DNA of 64,000 bases from Pseudogemmobacter bohemicus (GCF_003290025.1 NZ_QNHG01000003.1:522460-586459), one strand, 5' to 3'; counted from the stretch's first letter, positions 55,942 through 64,000 are shown. A program made the numbers and translations. The notes: generated by a model not told the origin, from the sequence alone.

Positions 55942-57942
55942 ATGCGCGATATGAACCGCCTCGACCGGTTGTTACGCCCCCGTCATATCGCGGTGCTCGG
56001 CGCGGGTTGGGCGGTTAATGTGATCGATCAGACCCGCAAGATGGGTTTTGACGGTCCGGTCTGGCCGATCCATCCCAGCAAGCCGGAGATCGGTGGCCTT
56101 AAGGCCTATGCTTCGATAGCGGATCTTCCCGAAGCCCCCGATGCGACCTTTATCGGCGTGAACCGGTTCGCGACGATTGATGTCACCCGCGACCTCCGGG
56201 CGCGCGGGGCGGGCGGCGCCATCTGTTTCGCCGCCGGCTGGACCGAAGCGGGCGAGCCGGAATTGCAGCGGAAACTGGTCGATGCCGCAGGCGATATGCC
56301 GATCCTCGGCCCGAATTGCTACGGGGTGATCAATTACCTCGACGGCGCGCTCCTCTGGCCCGATCAGCATGGCGGGGTTCGGGTCGACAAGGGGGTAGCG
56401 CTTCTCAGCCAGTCCTCGAATATTGTGGTCAATCTGGGCATGCAGCAGCGGGGATTGCCGATCGCCTATGTCGCCTGTCTGGGCAACGCCGCCGTTGTCG
56501 GGCTGGCGGAGCTGGCCGGCGCCTTGCTGGAGGATCCGCGCGTCACCGCAATCGGTCTCTATATCGAGGGGATCGACGACGCGCCGGCCTTTGCGCGTCT
56601 TGCCGACCGGGCGGTCTTGATGGGCAAGGGCGTTGTCGCGATCAAATCCGGCAAGACCGAGGCCTCGCGCACGGCCGCCGCCTCGCATACCGCCTCGCTG
56701 GCGGGGGGGGGGGCGGCCTCTTCTGCCTTCCTTGCCCGGCTTGGCATTGCCGAGGTCAACAGCCCGTCCGAGCTGATCGAGACGCTGAAGATCTTCCATC
56801 TGCACGGGCCGCGCCTTGGGACAAAGCTCTGTTCGCTTTCCTGTTCGGGGGGCGAGGCCGGGATGGCGGCGGATCTTGCCGAGCCTTACGGGCTTGACTT
56901 TCCGCCGGTGCCAGAGGCCAGCCGCGCGCGGCTCGCCGCGACGCTTGGCCCGATTGTCACCATCGCCAACCCACTGGATTACAATACATTCATCTGGGGC
57001 GATCTGGTAAAGACCACCGAAGTCTTTACCGCCATGCTGGAGCCCTATGATGCCGGCATTTATGTGATCGACATGCCCCGTGACGACCGTTGCGATCCGT
57101 CGAGCTATTTTCCGGCACTTGGGTCCATCGTCGCGGCGCAGGCGGCGACCGGGAAACCGGCCTTCCCCGTTGTCTCGATCTCCGAGAATTTCGGCGAGGC
57201 GCGGGTGCAGGGGCTGATGGAGCAGGGCGTCTGCACGCTTCTTGGTTTCGAGACCGCGCTGGCGGCGATCCGCGCGGCGCAGACCCCTGCCGGTGCGCCG
57301 GGATGGGCACCGGTGGCGGCGCTGCCCCCGCGCGAGACCCGGTTGCTGAGCGAGGCCGAGGGCAAGGCGCTGCTTGCGGGCGCCGGCGTCGCGGTGCCGC
57401 GCGCGGTGAACGGCGCAACGCTCGCCGAGGTGCAGGCGAAAGCCGTAGACCTGACGGCGCCCATCGCGCTGAAAGGCCTTGGTTTCGCGCATAAGACCGA
57501 GGCCGGGGCGGTGCGTCTTGGCCTTGCCTCGCTGGACGGCCAGGCAGAGATGCCGGGCGCGACCGGCTATCTGGCCGAAGAGATGGTGACCGGCATTGTC
57601 GCGGAAATGCTGCTCGGGCTCAGGCGTGACCCTGTTTACGGGGTGACGCTGACGCTGGGCATGGGGGGGGTCACGGCGGAATTGCTGGCCGATACCGTCA
57701 CGCTGGTCTGGCCGGCGGGCGAGGCCGAGATTCTCGCGGCATTGCGCCGGTTGCGCCTTTGGCCACTGCTCGACGGATATCGCGGGCGGCCGCGCGCGGA
57801 TGTGGCGACGCTGGCCGCGATTGCCGCGCGGCTGGGTGCGCTGATGGCGGCGGATGACAGTCTGGAAGAAATCGAAATCAATCCGGTGCTTTTGCGCGAA
57901 ACGGGCGCGGTGGCGGTGGATGCTCTGGTGCGGAGGGAATGA
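55942..57942 (+). CDS. NDP-forming acyl-CoA synthetase-type protein (fused CoA-binding and ATP-grasp domains)
   Basis: 666 residues. Seen: N-terminal CoA-binding Rossmann domain (RPRHIAVLGAGWAVNVIDQT near residue 10), succinyl-CoA-ligase-like middle (PILGPNCYGVINYLDG near 115; GVALLSQSSNIVVNLG near 150; IKSGKTEASRTAAASHTASL near 235) and a C-terminal ATP-grasp domain (PIALKGLGFAHKTEAGAVRL near 510; LEEIEINPVLLRE near 645). Acts as acetate:CoA ligase-like enzyme; here probably CoA activation of gamma-butyrobetaine or carnitine instead of the CaiC type (inference). An 11-G run lies at 56703-56713. Confidence 0.85.
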   Translation: MRDMNRLDRLLRPRHIAVLGAGWAVNVIDQTRKMGFDGPVWPIHPSKPEIGGLKAYASIADLPEAPDATFIGVNRFATIDVTRDLRARGAGGAICFAAGWTEAGEPELQRKLVDAAGDMPILGPNCYGVINYLDGALLWPDQHGGVRVDKGVALLSQSSNIVVNLGMQQRGLPIAYVACLGNAAVVGLAELAGALLEDPRVTAIGLYIEGIDDAPAFARLADRAVLMGKGVVAIKSGKTEASRTAAASHTASLAGGGAASSAFLARLGIAEVNSPSELIETLKIFHLHGPRLGTKLCSLSCSGGEAGMAADLAEPYGLDFPPVPEASRARLAATLGPIVTIANPLDYNTFIWGDLVKTTEVFTAMLEPYDAGIYVIDMPRDDRCDPSSYFPALGSIVAAQAATGKPAFPVVSISENFGEARVQGLMEQGVCTLLGFETALAAIRAAQTPAGAPGWAPVAALPPRETRLLSEAEGKALLAGAGVAVPRAVNGATLAEVQAKAVDLTAPIALKGLGFAHKTEAGAVRLGLASLDGQAEMPGATGYLAEEMVTGIVAEMLLGLRRDPVYGVTLTLGMGGVTAELLADTVTLVWPAGEAEILAALRRLRLWPLLDGYRGRPRADVATLAAIAARLGALMAADDSLEEIEINPVLLRETGAVAVDALVRRE

Positions 57943-58745
57943 TGGCCGAGATGCAGATGCGGGTAGAAGGCCCGGTGAAAACCCGGCGCGAGGGCGCGAT
58001 CCTTGAGGTGACGCTGGACGTCCCCAAGGCCAATGCGATCAGCCTGAAGACAAGCCGCGTCATGGGGCTGGTCTTCCGCGATTTCCGCGATGATGACAGT
58101 TTGCGCATCTGCATCCTGCGCTCCGAAGGTGAGAAATTCTTCTGCCCCGGCTGGGATCTGAAGGCGGCGGCCGAAGGCGATGCGGTCGATGGCGATTACG
58201 GCGTCGGCGGTTTTGGCGGTCTCCAGGAACTGCCGAACCTCAACAAGCCGGTGATCGTCGCCGTTCAGGGTATCTGCTGCGGCGGCGGGCTGGAGCTGGC
58301 GCTCTCGGCAGATCTGATCCTGTGCTCGACAAAGGCGACCTTCGCGCTGCCCGAGATCCGCTCGGGCACGGTGGCGGATGCGGCCTCGATCAAGCTGCCG
58401 AAACGCATCCCTTACCATGTCGCGATGGACCTTTTGCTGACGGGCCGCTGGTTCGACGCCGAAGAGGCCTTCCGCTGGGGTCTGATCAAGGAGATCTGCG
58501 AGCCGGATGAGCTTTTGCCCAAAGCCTGGGATCTGGCGCGGCTGCTGGAATCCGGCCCGCCGCTGGTCTATGCCGCGATCAAGGAAGTGGTGCGGGAGGC
58601 CGAGAATATGCGCTTCCAGGACGCGCTGAACCGCATCACCAAACGGCTGATGCCGACGGTGGACAGGCTTTACTCATCGGAAGACCAGCTGGAAGGTGCG
58701 AAAGCCTTTGCCGAGAAACGCGACCCGGTCTGGAAGGGGCGCTGA
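57942..58745 (+). CDS. caiD: Carnitinyl-CoA dehydratase/crotonobetainyl-CoA hydratase, CaiD-like
   Basis: 267 residues, starting at TGATG overlap with the ligase gene (GGAGG just before). Seen: KANAISLKTSRVMGLVFRDF near residue 25, EKFFCPGWDLKAAAEGDAVD near 60, GICCGGGLELALSADLIL near 103, FALPEIRSGTVADAASIKLP near 130 and the end AFAEKRDPVWKGR, which is identical to the end of E. coli CaiD as I recall it. Catalyses hydration of crotonobetainyl-CoA to L-carnitinyl-CoA. The FALPE motif keeps the second acidic residue. Confidence 0.92.
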   Translation: MAEMQMRVEGPVKTRREGAILEVTLDVPKANAISLKTSRVMGLVFRDFRDDDSLRICILRSEGEKFFCPGWDLKAAAEGDAVDGDYGVGGFGGLQELPNLNKPVIVAVQGICCGGGLELALSADLILCSTKATFALPEIRSGTVADAASIKLPKRIPYHVAMDLLLTGRWFDAEEAFRWGLIKEICEPDELLPKAWDLARLLESGPPLVYAAIKEVVREAENMRFQDALNRITKRLMPTVDRLYSSEDQLEGAKAFAEKRDPVWKGR

Positions 58746-58815
58746 GGGGCGGGATTGTCCTGATCCGCACGGCTCCCTATCCTCTGGAAACCATTTGGGA
58801 GGAGGGGCGAACGCG

Positions 58816-59274
58816 ATGATGAAGACGCGTTCAGTGGCGCTTGGCGCTCTGCTCTTGCTGATGCCGGTCCCGGCCTGGAGTTGCATGCCACCACCGACCG
58901 GATATTTCCCGAGCAACCTGCCGCTGATCCTCGATGCCGATGCGGTGGTTATGGGGGAGCTGAAGGATTACCGTCTCGTCCCGCGCGAGAAATCCCGCCG
59001 TCCCGTGGCCCTGTTTTCTGTAGAGCCTGAGACTGCATCGGATGTTCTTTTCGTCCGGCCCGGCATCCCGATAGCGCCGGGCGCCCCGCTGCATGTCTAT
59101 TGGGCACAGCAAAATATGGGGATGCCGTCAGAACTGTCCGGCATGACCGGAGAGAAATTTATGGACGCCCTGATCGTCAGGGGGCAAAAGGCCGGGAATG
59201 GTGCCAGCGCACAAAGCCAGGGGCTGCCGGATTACGAGCTGATGAGTTTCCCCTGCAGCCCCCCTTTCTGTTAA
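58816..59274 (+). CDS. Small exported protein of unknown function
   Basis: 152 residues from ATGATG at 58816 with GGAGG upstream. Seen: Sec signal MMKTRSVALGALLLLMPVPA with a Cys shortly after (WSCMPPPTGYFP), then IPIAPGAPLHVYWAQQNMGM near residue 80 and a C-terminus with two Cys (FPCSPPFC). No family recognised; three or more cysteines suggest disulphides in the periplasm. The Cys after the signal does not fit a good lipobox. Confidence 0.7.
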   Translation: MMKTRSVALGALLLLMPVPAWSCMPPPTGYFPSNLPLILDADAVVMGELKDYRLVPREKSRRPVALFSVEPETASDVLFVRPGIPIAPGAPLHVYWAQQNMGMPSELSGMTGEKFMDALIVRGQKAGNGASAQSQGLPDYELMSFPCSPPFC

Positions 59275-59276
59275 GG

Positions 59277-59495
59277 ATGACCGATTTGCGCGCTCTTGCC
59301 CTGCGTCAGGCGCTGACCACCGACCGTGACCAGGAACAGGAGCTGGAAATTCTTTCCGAGTTTCTGGATGAAGGCGGCGCGCTGCGTGCCATCCAGGACC
59401 AGGTCGCCGCCGAAGGTCGCCGGCTTCGGGAGCAGGACCAGGAGCGACGGAACTCATACGATAAGCGCCGGGGCGCCGAGGGATTTCCCGACTGA
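59277..59495 (+). CDS. Small helical protein of unknown function
   Basis: 72 residues, two bases after the exported-protein stop. Seen: MTDLRALALRQALTTDRDQE then highly charged helix ILSEFLDEGGALRAIQDQVA and EGRRLREQDQERRNSYDKRR. No family recognised. AAGG immediately precedes the ATG, too close for ideal; a TTG at 59283 has better spacing. Two other frames overlap it but have less natural composition. Confidence 0.55.
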   Translation: MTDLRALALRQALTTDRDQEQELEILSEFLDEGGALRAIQDQVAAEGRRLREQDQERRNSYDKRRGAEGFPD

Positions 59496-59553
59496 CGCCC
59501 GGATCCGGCGGCGCCCGGCGAGCCCGGATCTTCTCTGACACGAAAGGCTCATC

Positions 59554-60021
59554 ATGCCCCATACCTACACCTCCCGCGTGGTCTGGACCGGCAATACCGG
59601 CGAGGGCACGGTGCATTACAAAGCCTATGCCCGCACCTGGGATGTAGCGGTGGCCGGCAAGGCCCCGATCCATTGCTCGAACGACCCGCTTCTTGGCGGT
59701 GATCCGGCAAAGATGAACCCCGAAGACCTGCTCCTCTCGGCGCTCTCTGCCTGCCATATGCTCTGGTTTCTGCATTATGCCTCGGAAAACAGCCTTACGG
59801 TCACCGGCTATGAGGACGAGCCGCTGGGCGAGGCTGAGATCACCAAAGGCGGGGCAGGGCGGTTCATCCGCGCCGTGCTGCAACCGGTGATCACGCTTCG
59901 CGAAGGGGCCGATCTGGCGCTCGCCGATCAGTTGCATCACCGCATCAAAGAGGTGTGTTTCATCGCCCGCTCGGTCAGCTTTCCGGTGGATCACCAGCCG
60001 CGCTATATCCTGGTGCCGTGA
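59554..60021 (+). CDS. OsmC family peroxiredoxin-like protein
   Basis: 155 residues. Seen: YTSRVVWTGNTGEGTVHYKA start, NPEDLLLSALSACHMLWFLH near residue 60 with the first catalytic Cys, and HRIKEVCFIARSVSFPVDHQ near 130 with the second. Reduces organic hydroperoxides in the cytoplasm (known for OsmC/Ohr). It belongs to the OsmC-like rather than Ohr group because the second Cys motif is EVCFIARS. Apparently its own transcription unit. Confidence 0.9.
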   Translation: MPHTYTSRVVWTGNTGEGTVHYKAYARTWDVAVAGKAPIHCSNDPLLGGDPAKMNPEDLLLSALSACHMLWFLHYASENSLTVTGYEDEPLGEAEITKGGAGRFIRAVLQPVITLREGADLALADQLHHRIKEVCFIARSVSFPVDHQPRYILVP

Positions 60022-60032
60022 CCCTTCCGGGC

Positions 60033-60098
60033 TTTTTTCATCTGTCCTGAAATATCCCGGGGGAGGCTCCGTCAGGAGCCGGGGGCAGCGCCCCCATC
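60033..60098 (+). repeat. Dispersed intergenic repeat, copy 5
   Basis: TTTTTTCATCTGTCCTGAAA TATCCCGG then a GGAGGCTCCGTCAGGAGCC palindrome and GGGGGCAGCGCCCCC. The palindrome part runs into the 3' end of nadD and supplies its last codons. Confidence 0.7.
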
Positions 60099-60707
60099 CC
60101 GCACATGCCAGCCGCCCTTCGCGCGGATCTCGCTCGAAGAGGCGTCATTCATCGGCAGGTTTACGAAGACCCAGGCCGGTGGCCTGGCCCTGGCCAGGTT
60201 TTCGCCACGCCCGATCCGGTTGCCGCCATAGATCTGCGCCGCCGGAGACAGCCGCGCCCGCAGTCCCGCCCCGGGTCGCGCCAGCACGCCGACGGGCACC
60301 GCTTCCATGATGCCGCGCCAACGGTCCCAGCGATGGAACCCGGCCAGGTTATCCGCCCCCATCAGCCAGACGAAGGTGACCCCGGGATAGATCGTCTGCA
60401 ACCGCGCAATCGTATCGGCGGTGAAACGCGTGCCCAGCCGCGCCTCCAGATCAGTGATCCGCACCCTCGGATGTCGCATCACACGGCGCGCCTGCGCCAT
60501 ACGCACCTCCAGCGGCGCTGGCTGGCGCGCTTTCAGCGGGTTCCCCGGCGAGACCAGCCACCAGACCTGATCCAGCCCCATCCGCTTCATCGCTTCGCGC
60601 GTGATATGGACATGCCCCTCATGCGCCGGATCGAATGACCCGCCGAGCAGCCCCACAATCATGCCGCGCGTCGCGAAGGGAAAACCATGTCTCATGCCGA
60701 GGTTCAT
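60072..60707 (-). CDS. nadD: Nicotinate-nucleotide adenylyltransferase
   Basis: 211 residues as read. Seen: [20 protein letters not shown] near residue 19, the nucleotidyltransferase HxGH-type motif (H in PAHEGH), [12 protein letters not shown] near 48, [19 protein letters not shown] near 110 and [11 protein letters not shown] near 190, the ISSTxIR equivalent. Makes deamido-NAD from nicotinate mononucleotide and ATP. The start may be the ATG at 60707 or MRHGFPF at 60695. The C-terminal GGAAPGS comes from a repeat element. Confidence 0.92.
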   Translation of the reverse strand: MNLGMRHGFPFATRGMIVGLLGGSFDPAHEGHVHITREAMKRMGLDQVWWLVSPGNPLKARQPAPLEVRMAQARRVMRHPRVRITDLEARLGTRFTADTIARLQTIYPGVTFVWLMGADNLAGFHRWDRWRGIMEAVPVGVLARPGAGLRARLSPAAQIYGGNRIGRGENLARARPPAWVFVNLPMNDASSSEIRAKGGWHVRDGGAAPGS

Positions 60708-61466
60708 ATTTCATTCATCAACGGCTTTGGAAGATGGTTACATCGCGCGGCGCAGAAATCCTGCCAGCGCCCGCCAGACCAGGGGGGGCGGCATAGCAGC
60801 TGCCAACCAACACCGGGGGCACCGGCTTTTCGTGAGACTCAAATATGTGGACGCCCAACCCGGGTCGCCAGGCGCCGCCAGCCAAACGACGACCGGGCGG
60901 GTTCCGGTATGCATCAGCTCCTCCGCAATCCACCCCCTTGCTTCCCGGCTTGCTGCGGGGCATTCCAAAGGGGAAGCGGATTTCTGTCTGGGGCCATGGG
61001 AGCCACAAATGGGAACGCGGAGGCCCAAAGCGCCACCGTCGGTCGATTTCGTCTGCATCCGGATCTGGTTGTGTGTGGCGCGGCGCTTTGGTCTCCGGGA
61101 CAAGTGACGCTCCCCTCGACCGGCTTCTTGATCTGCTTTCGCGGCGGGCGGTCAACTTATCCATGAAAGGGTCCGGATGCTGCGGTGGTCATGGGCGTCC
61201 TGATAAAGATCGCCGCCAGCACAGCATGGCGACATGGCCCAGCCGTTCTTCTGTGTTCTCGAGAGGGTCCAGCCTGTGATGCCGAAACTGGACTGCCGAT
61301 CAACCAGTTGAAACACATGCATTATGCGATCCACATAACATCGTGCAGAGCCGCCACGCCCGGTTATTTCGATTCAGGATCCGGCCGCCTTTTTCCTCTT
61401 GCACCTCCCCGCAGCCCAGACTAAATAACGCCGCATCGCAGGTGATAGCCTGAGATACCTCAGGGT
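60708..61466. other. Gene-poor stretch of about 760 bases before tRNA-Ala
   Basis: Several overlapping open frames exist on both strands (up to about 148 codons), but none has recognisable motifs, a good start or natural composition, and they overlap each other. There is no repeat of the dispersed family. I see nothing I can name; the tRNA promoter should lie at the right end. Confidence 0.5.
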
Positions 61467-61542
<76 letters not shown>

Positions 61543-61570
61543 ATTAAAACAAAGACTTAAACGACAAACA

Positions 61571-61600
61571 CCTCGCCATAAGCGGGGCGTCGTTGTTTCC
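61571..61600 (+). terminator. Hairpin after tRNA-Ala
   Basis: CCTCGC-CATAA-GCGGGG (one wobble), then CGTCGTTGTTT, 29 bases after the tRNA. It may end tRNA transcription. Downstream, the perfect palindrome GGGTAGCGCTACCC follows at about 61632. Confidence 0.4.
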
Positions 61601-61774
61601 GGGTAACGACACGGGTAACAACGACGCGGGGTAGCGCTACCCTTGATCCCGCGCTGCCTAGCGGGGGCTTCATTCAGCAGGCTCCCGATTGCCGCAGAGA
61701 TTCCCCCGCGCTTCTGGCGCGACGGGCCTGACGCGCCATGATGCGCCTGAAACACCGGTGGCGGAGAGACGGCC

Positions 61775-62385
61775 ATGTGCGGGCGGTTTGTCGATCCCAA
61801 TCTGCGGAGCGAGGGGCTGGATACCAGCCGGTTCAAAATCAACCCGATCCGCGCCGCTTCACTGTCAGGCCGACCGACCCGGTGCTGGTTCTCGCGAGGC
61901 AGCCGCTTGCGGCGATCACCGCCCGCTGGTGGCTGATCCCGTCATGGTTTGATGGTGCCGAGGTCAAGGACCGGAACGCCGCCACCTTCAACGCCCGGAT
62001 CGGGGAAGCGCGGGACAAGCCCGCCTTCCGCGCCGTATGGCGGCGCGGGCGGTGCCTGATCCCGGCAGGCGGGCTATAGGAATGGACCGTCCCAAAGAGC
62101 GACAGGCAGCCCAACTTGATCCTGCCGGCGGGAAACAAGGAGACGCCCTTCTTTTCTGGGCTGGCGAGCCGCTGGTTCGCCAGCCTGACGCGCACCGCCA
62201 ATGGCTGCGTCTCAGATCTGCATGACCGGATGCCGGTGGTCCTCAACGCCGAGGAGCGAGACGCATGGCTGGGCGGGTCCGAGGATCTGGGCCTCGGGGC
62301 CGGGGCGCGGCTACGGCACTATCCGGTGCAGTCTTTCGGCATAGCCGACGAGGGCTGGGCCCTGATCGAACCCATCACCCCCTGA
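61775..62385 (+). pseudogene. SOS response-associated peptidase (SRAP/HMCES/YedK) pseudogene
   Basis: Starts MCGRFVDPNLRSEGLDTSRF, where Cys2 is the DNA-crosslinking residue of the family, then the frame shifts near 61840; the continuing frame reads RPTDPVLVLARQPLAAITAR, WWLIPSWFDGAEVKDRNAAT, FNARIGEARDKPAFRAVWRR, GRCLIPAGGL and hits a TAG at 62077 where the family has Tyr of GFYEW, followed in the same frame by EW and a normal tail (LHDRMPVVLNAEERDAWL) to 62385. So one frameshift and one nonsense change. Intact members protect abasic DNA. Confidence 0.8.
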
Positions 62386-62497
62386 GGCGCGGGCTGCGCT
62401 ATTCTAATTCGGTGCGCTGTGCTTGATCGCCACTTACGGCGACAATACAATCCTCTGGACATTTGAGTTGAAGCCAGCCTTGTATCTTACGGGGGGA

Positions 62498-63442
62498 ATG
62501 ATGACGAAAAAGCGTATTGTCGCGCTGCTGGGCGGACTGGTTTTCCTCTCCGGCCTAATGACATTTTTTGGCATCCCGGGTGTCATTCCCGCAATATCAG
62601 GGCTCTTAAAGCCAAAACTAGAAGATGTCGTCTTCTGCCGCGTCAAAGATCAGGACCGTTGCGGCGACGTACTGTTAAGTAAGGCTCCGAGTGCTGCTGT
62701 CGTGACTGCAAACCGGCTCACTCTAGGTGACGACATCACGCTGCCGACCGGGACCGTTATCATAGCGAATGAGATTGATCTAGGGGGGCGCGTCTTGCGG
62801 GCCGATAGTCCCTTAGCCATCTTTGCGCGTGAAATCCGAAATGGACAGGTTCGCGTCACTACACCGCCCCCGTCACGTTCTATAGGGCCGAAAGATGGCG
62901 GCGACGGCGTGAACGGTGGGGTTGTCTTGTCTGCCTTCGGCACGGTGTCCTCAACAATCCGGTTTGAACTGGGCGGCGGTGACGGTACGCCCGGGAGCCA
63001 AGGACCTGCCGGCGCGGACGGCCGCGATGGCAGATGTGGCGCCGGGAGCTATCGAGGGGCACATACAGGTGGTGATGGCGGAAATGGGGGAGCCGGGGGC
63101 AACGCAGGCAGCGGAGGCGCAATAGACCTACTTTTTGGCGTGGGGCTCGTTAGCCGCGATCAGCTAGCTACCGCAGCAGGAAGCCCGGGCGCAGGCGGTG
63201 CAGGCGGATCGCAAGGTCGAGGTGGCGGTGGCTGTACTGGGCTGGGTGGATCACAAGAGAATGAAAACGATGGAAGGCCAGGTGCGACGGGGGCACAAGG
63301 GAGTGCCGGCTCAAGCGGAACAAGCAACGTTATAGGCCCAAACCTAGCAGCGGCCATCCGCCTCTCAGCGGCAATCATCGAGGCGCCTCCCAAGAGTTTT
63401 GACGACGCGCGTTTGGTCGTTGGCCGTTTCCTGAGCCATTAG
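62498..63442 (+). CDS. Collagen-like Gly-rich protein with N-terminal membrane anchor
   Basis: 314 residues from ATGATG at 62498 with GGGGGG upstream. Seen: transmembrane or signal-anchor segment IVALLGGLVFLSGLMTFFGI, a domain of about 120 residues without known motif (VFCRVKDQDRCGDVLLSK, VIIANEIDLGGRVLRADS), then collagen-like or glycine-rich repeats (GGDGTPGSQGPAGADGRDGR and GGAGGSQGRGGGG) and a short C-terminus. The repeats are irregular GXY. Base composition differs from the core genome (by eye). Probably surface or envelope located; function unknown. Confidence 0.7.
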   Translation: MMTKKRIVALLGGLVFLSGLMTFFGIPGVIPAISGLLKPKLEDVVFCRVKDQDRCGDVLLSKAPSAAVVTANRLTLGDDITLPTGTVIIANEIDLGGRVLRADSPLAIFAREIRNGQVRVTTPPPSRSIGPKDGGDGVNGGVVLSAFGTVSSTIRFELGGGDGTPGSQGPAGADGRDGRCGAGSYRGAHTGGDGGNGGAGGNAGSGGAIDLLFGVGLVSRDQLATAAGSPGAGGAGGSQGRGGGGCTGLGGSQENENDGRPGATGAQGSAGSSGTSNVIGPNLAAAIRLSAAIIEAPPKSFDDARLVVGRFLSH

Positions 63443-63507
63443 CCTCTCCGCATGAAAAAGCAAATTTGTGCCGTTGGACCTCCAAGGACACATAGTGTCG
63501 TCTCCAA

Positions 63508-63830
63508 ATGGACGATAGGGGCGCTCATAGGTGCCGGGCCAATGCCGCGCATGACAGCCTGATTGCCTATGTCCGCCGAGCACAGGCCGACGCCCTCGTC
63601 GAGAACCTGCACCGCCGCGAGCTTGGAGAGATCGAGCGCGCCGAGCTTATGGCGAAGTGGGTCGATATCACCCAGAGGAAGTATGATGACGTTTCTGCGC
63701 AAGTTGCGCAGAAACTGTCGTCGCGCGGTCGTCCAGAAGGTCGCAAGGCTGGATCAGGCCCTGCACGTCGTACTCATGCGTTTAGGCAACTTCGCATCCA
63801 TCGGCACGAGAGCAGACGTAAGATCAGAGG
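63508..63830 (+). pseudogene. ParB/Spo0J-like N-domain remnant
   Basis: In one frame from an ATG at 63508: ALVENLHRRELGEIERAELM then AKWVDITQRKYDDVSAQVAQ and GRPEGRKAGSGPARRTHAFRQ. The ENLHR.EL...ERAE pattern and the GRPEG..... AFRQL.I.R segment match ParB-like proteins of phages and plasmids. The frame stays open to the window end, but beyond about 63830 it runs antisense to the HEPN-like gene and is unlike ParB. The N-terminal DNA-groove part is missing. Probably decayed. Confidence 0.5.
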
Positions 63831-64000
63831 CGAACACGAGATAACGGTCACGGAAGCTCTGGGGCGACTTTTCGCCGTGGAAGAGATTGCATCGAACCTG
63901 GTAGATGGTCCGCAGCAACTGCTCCCAGCTGGGATGGCCGCCGGCGATCCAAACGGCGGGCTGTTGCTTGACATTCTCCGCCGCGCAGAGTGCCAGCAGC
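63754..64000 (-). CDS. HEPN-like protein, 3' part (cut by window edge)
   Basis: 82 codons; the beginning lies outside. Seen: HPSWEQLLRTIYQVRCNLFH then GEKSPQSFRDRYLVFASDLT. The RCNLFH segment fits the R-X4-H motif of HEPN-fold proteins, many of which are RNases in defence or toxin systems; the flanking sequence matches a widespread hypothetical family (YQVRCNLFHGEKSP). Overlaps the ParB-like remnant on the other strand. Confidence 0.55.
   Translation of the reverse strand, partial: LLALCAAENVKQQPAVWIAGGHPSWEQLLRTIYQVRCNLFHGEKSPQSFRDRYLVFASDLTSALVPMDAKLPKRMSTTCRA

Noticed and set aside
55610-55954. Frame spanning the gap inside the carnitine operon
   Set aside because: Runs through two copies of the dispersed repeat and their palindromes; no domain.
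56316-57492. Long frames overlapping the acyl-CoA ligase gene on both strands
   Set aside because: Composition and lack of motifs mark them as shadows of the ligase.
60718-61164. 148-codon minus-strand frame before tRNA-Ala
   Set aside because: Arg/Pro/Ser-rich, no motif or good start, and competing frames of similar length overlap it.
61550-61700. Integrase C-terminal remnant next to tRNA-Ala
   Set aside because: A short minus-strand frame (VTRVVTRKQRRPAYGEVFVV) recalls integrase ends, but it is too short and lacks catalytic motifs to claim.

Overview
The window is GC-rich, densely packed DNA from an alphaproteobacterium, most likely Rhodobacteraceae (Paracoccus/Rhodobacter-like). The inference rests on the gene neighbourhoods (a MerR-headed fatty-acid beta-oxidation cluster, serC-serA with a structured leader, alpha-2-macroglobulin next to pbpC), the protein sequences, and a dispersed intergenic repeat built on TTTCATCTGTCTnnAATATCCC. 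No tool was run; names come from reading motifs and recalling families.

Layout. 1-3.8 kb: a leftward catabolic operon (Gfo/Idh oxidoreductase, CoA-transferase, enoyl-CoA hydratase, aldehyde dehydrogenase cut by the window edge), preceded by two tandem palindromes. 4-10.5 kb: CHAD protein, esterase, small membrane proteins, a periplasmic beta-propeller esterase-like protein and CorA. 10.5-18.3 kb: leftward beta-oxidation cluster (MerR regulator, acyl-CoA dehydrogenase, GST, a YidD-like protein with a Cys-rich tail, thiolase, cupin, FadJ-type multifunctional enzyme). 18.7-30.2 kb: a hybrid sensor kinase with a very long Pro/Ala-rich insert, then alpha-2-macroglobulin and penicillin-binding protein 1C. 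30.2-36.7 kb: thiolase, phosphoesterase, gnd, and serA/serC.

36.75-50.57 kb: an integrated element of about 13.8 kb bounded by a 21-bp direct repeat. It is inserted inside the 5' leader of serC. The old serC promoter now lies at the far right end, and the element supplies a promoter-like sequence at exactly the same distance from the repeat. It carries an HK97-type head module (portal, protease, capsid, connectors), two tail-tube paralogues, a tyrosine integrase and an excisionase-like gene, but no recognisable large terminase, lysis, baseplate or intact tape-measure gene; the last survives only as a 3' fragment fused out of frame to a DUF3168 gene. It also carries a probable anti-phage module (ribbon-helix-helix protein, AbiTii-like protein, small partner), three small proteins with twin-arginine-like N-termini, and two 22-bp palindromes abutting a regulator gene. 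It is either a decaying siphovirus prophage or a capsid-encoding phage satellite. This is the most interesting part of the window.

50.6-58.8 kb: a carnitine/gamma-butyrobetaine operon with a divergent GlxA-type regulator: beta-keto acid cleavage enzyme, carnitine dehydrogenase fused to a thioesterase, acyl-CoA dehydrogenase, Rdx (SelT/W/H) protein, NDP-forming acyl-CoA ligase and a CaiD-like enzyme. 58.8-60.7 kb: small genes, OsmC and nadD. From 60.7 kb to the end: a gene-poor stretch, tRNA-Ala(GGC), then what looks like a decayed island (broken SRAP gene, collagen-like protein, ParB-like remnant, HEPN-like partial gene).
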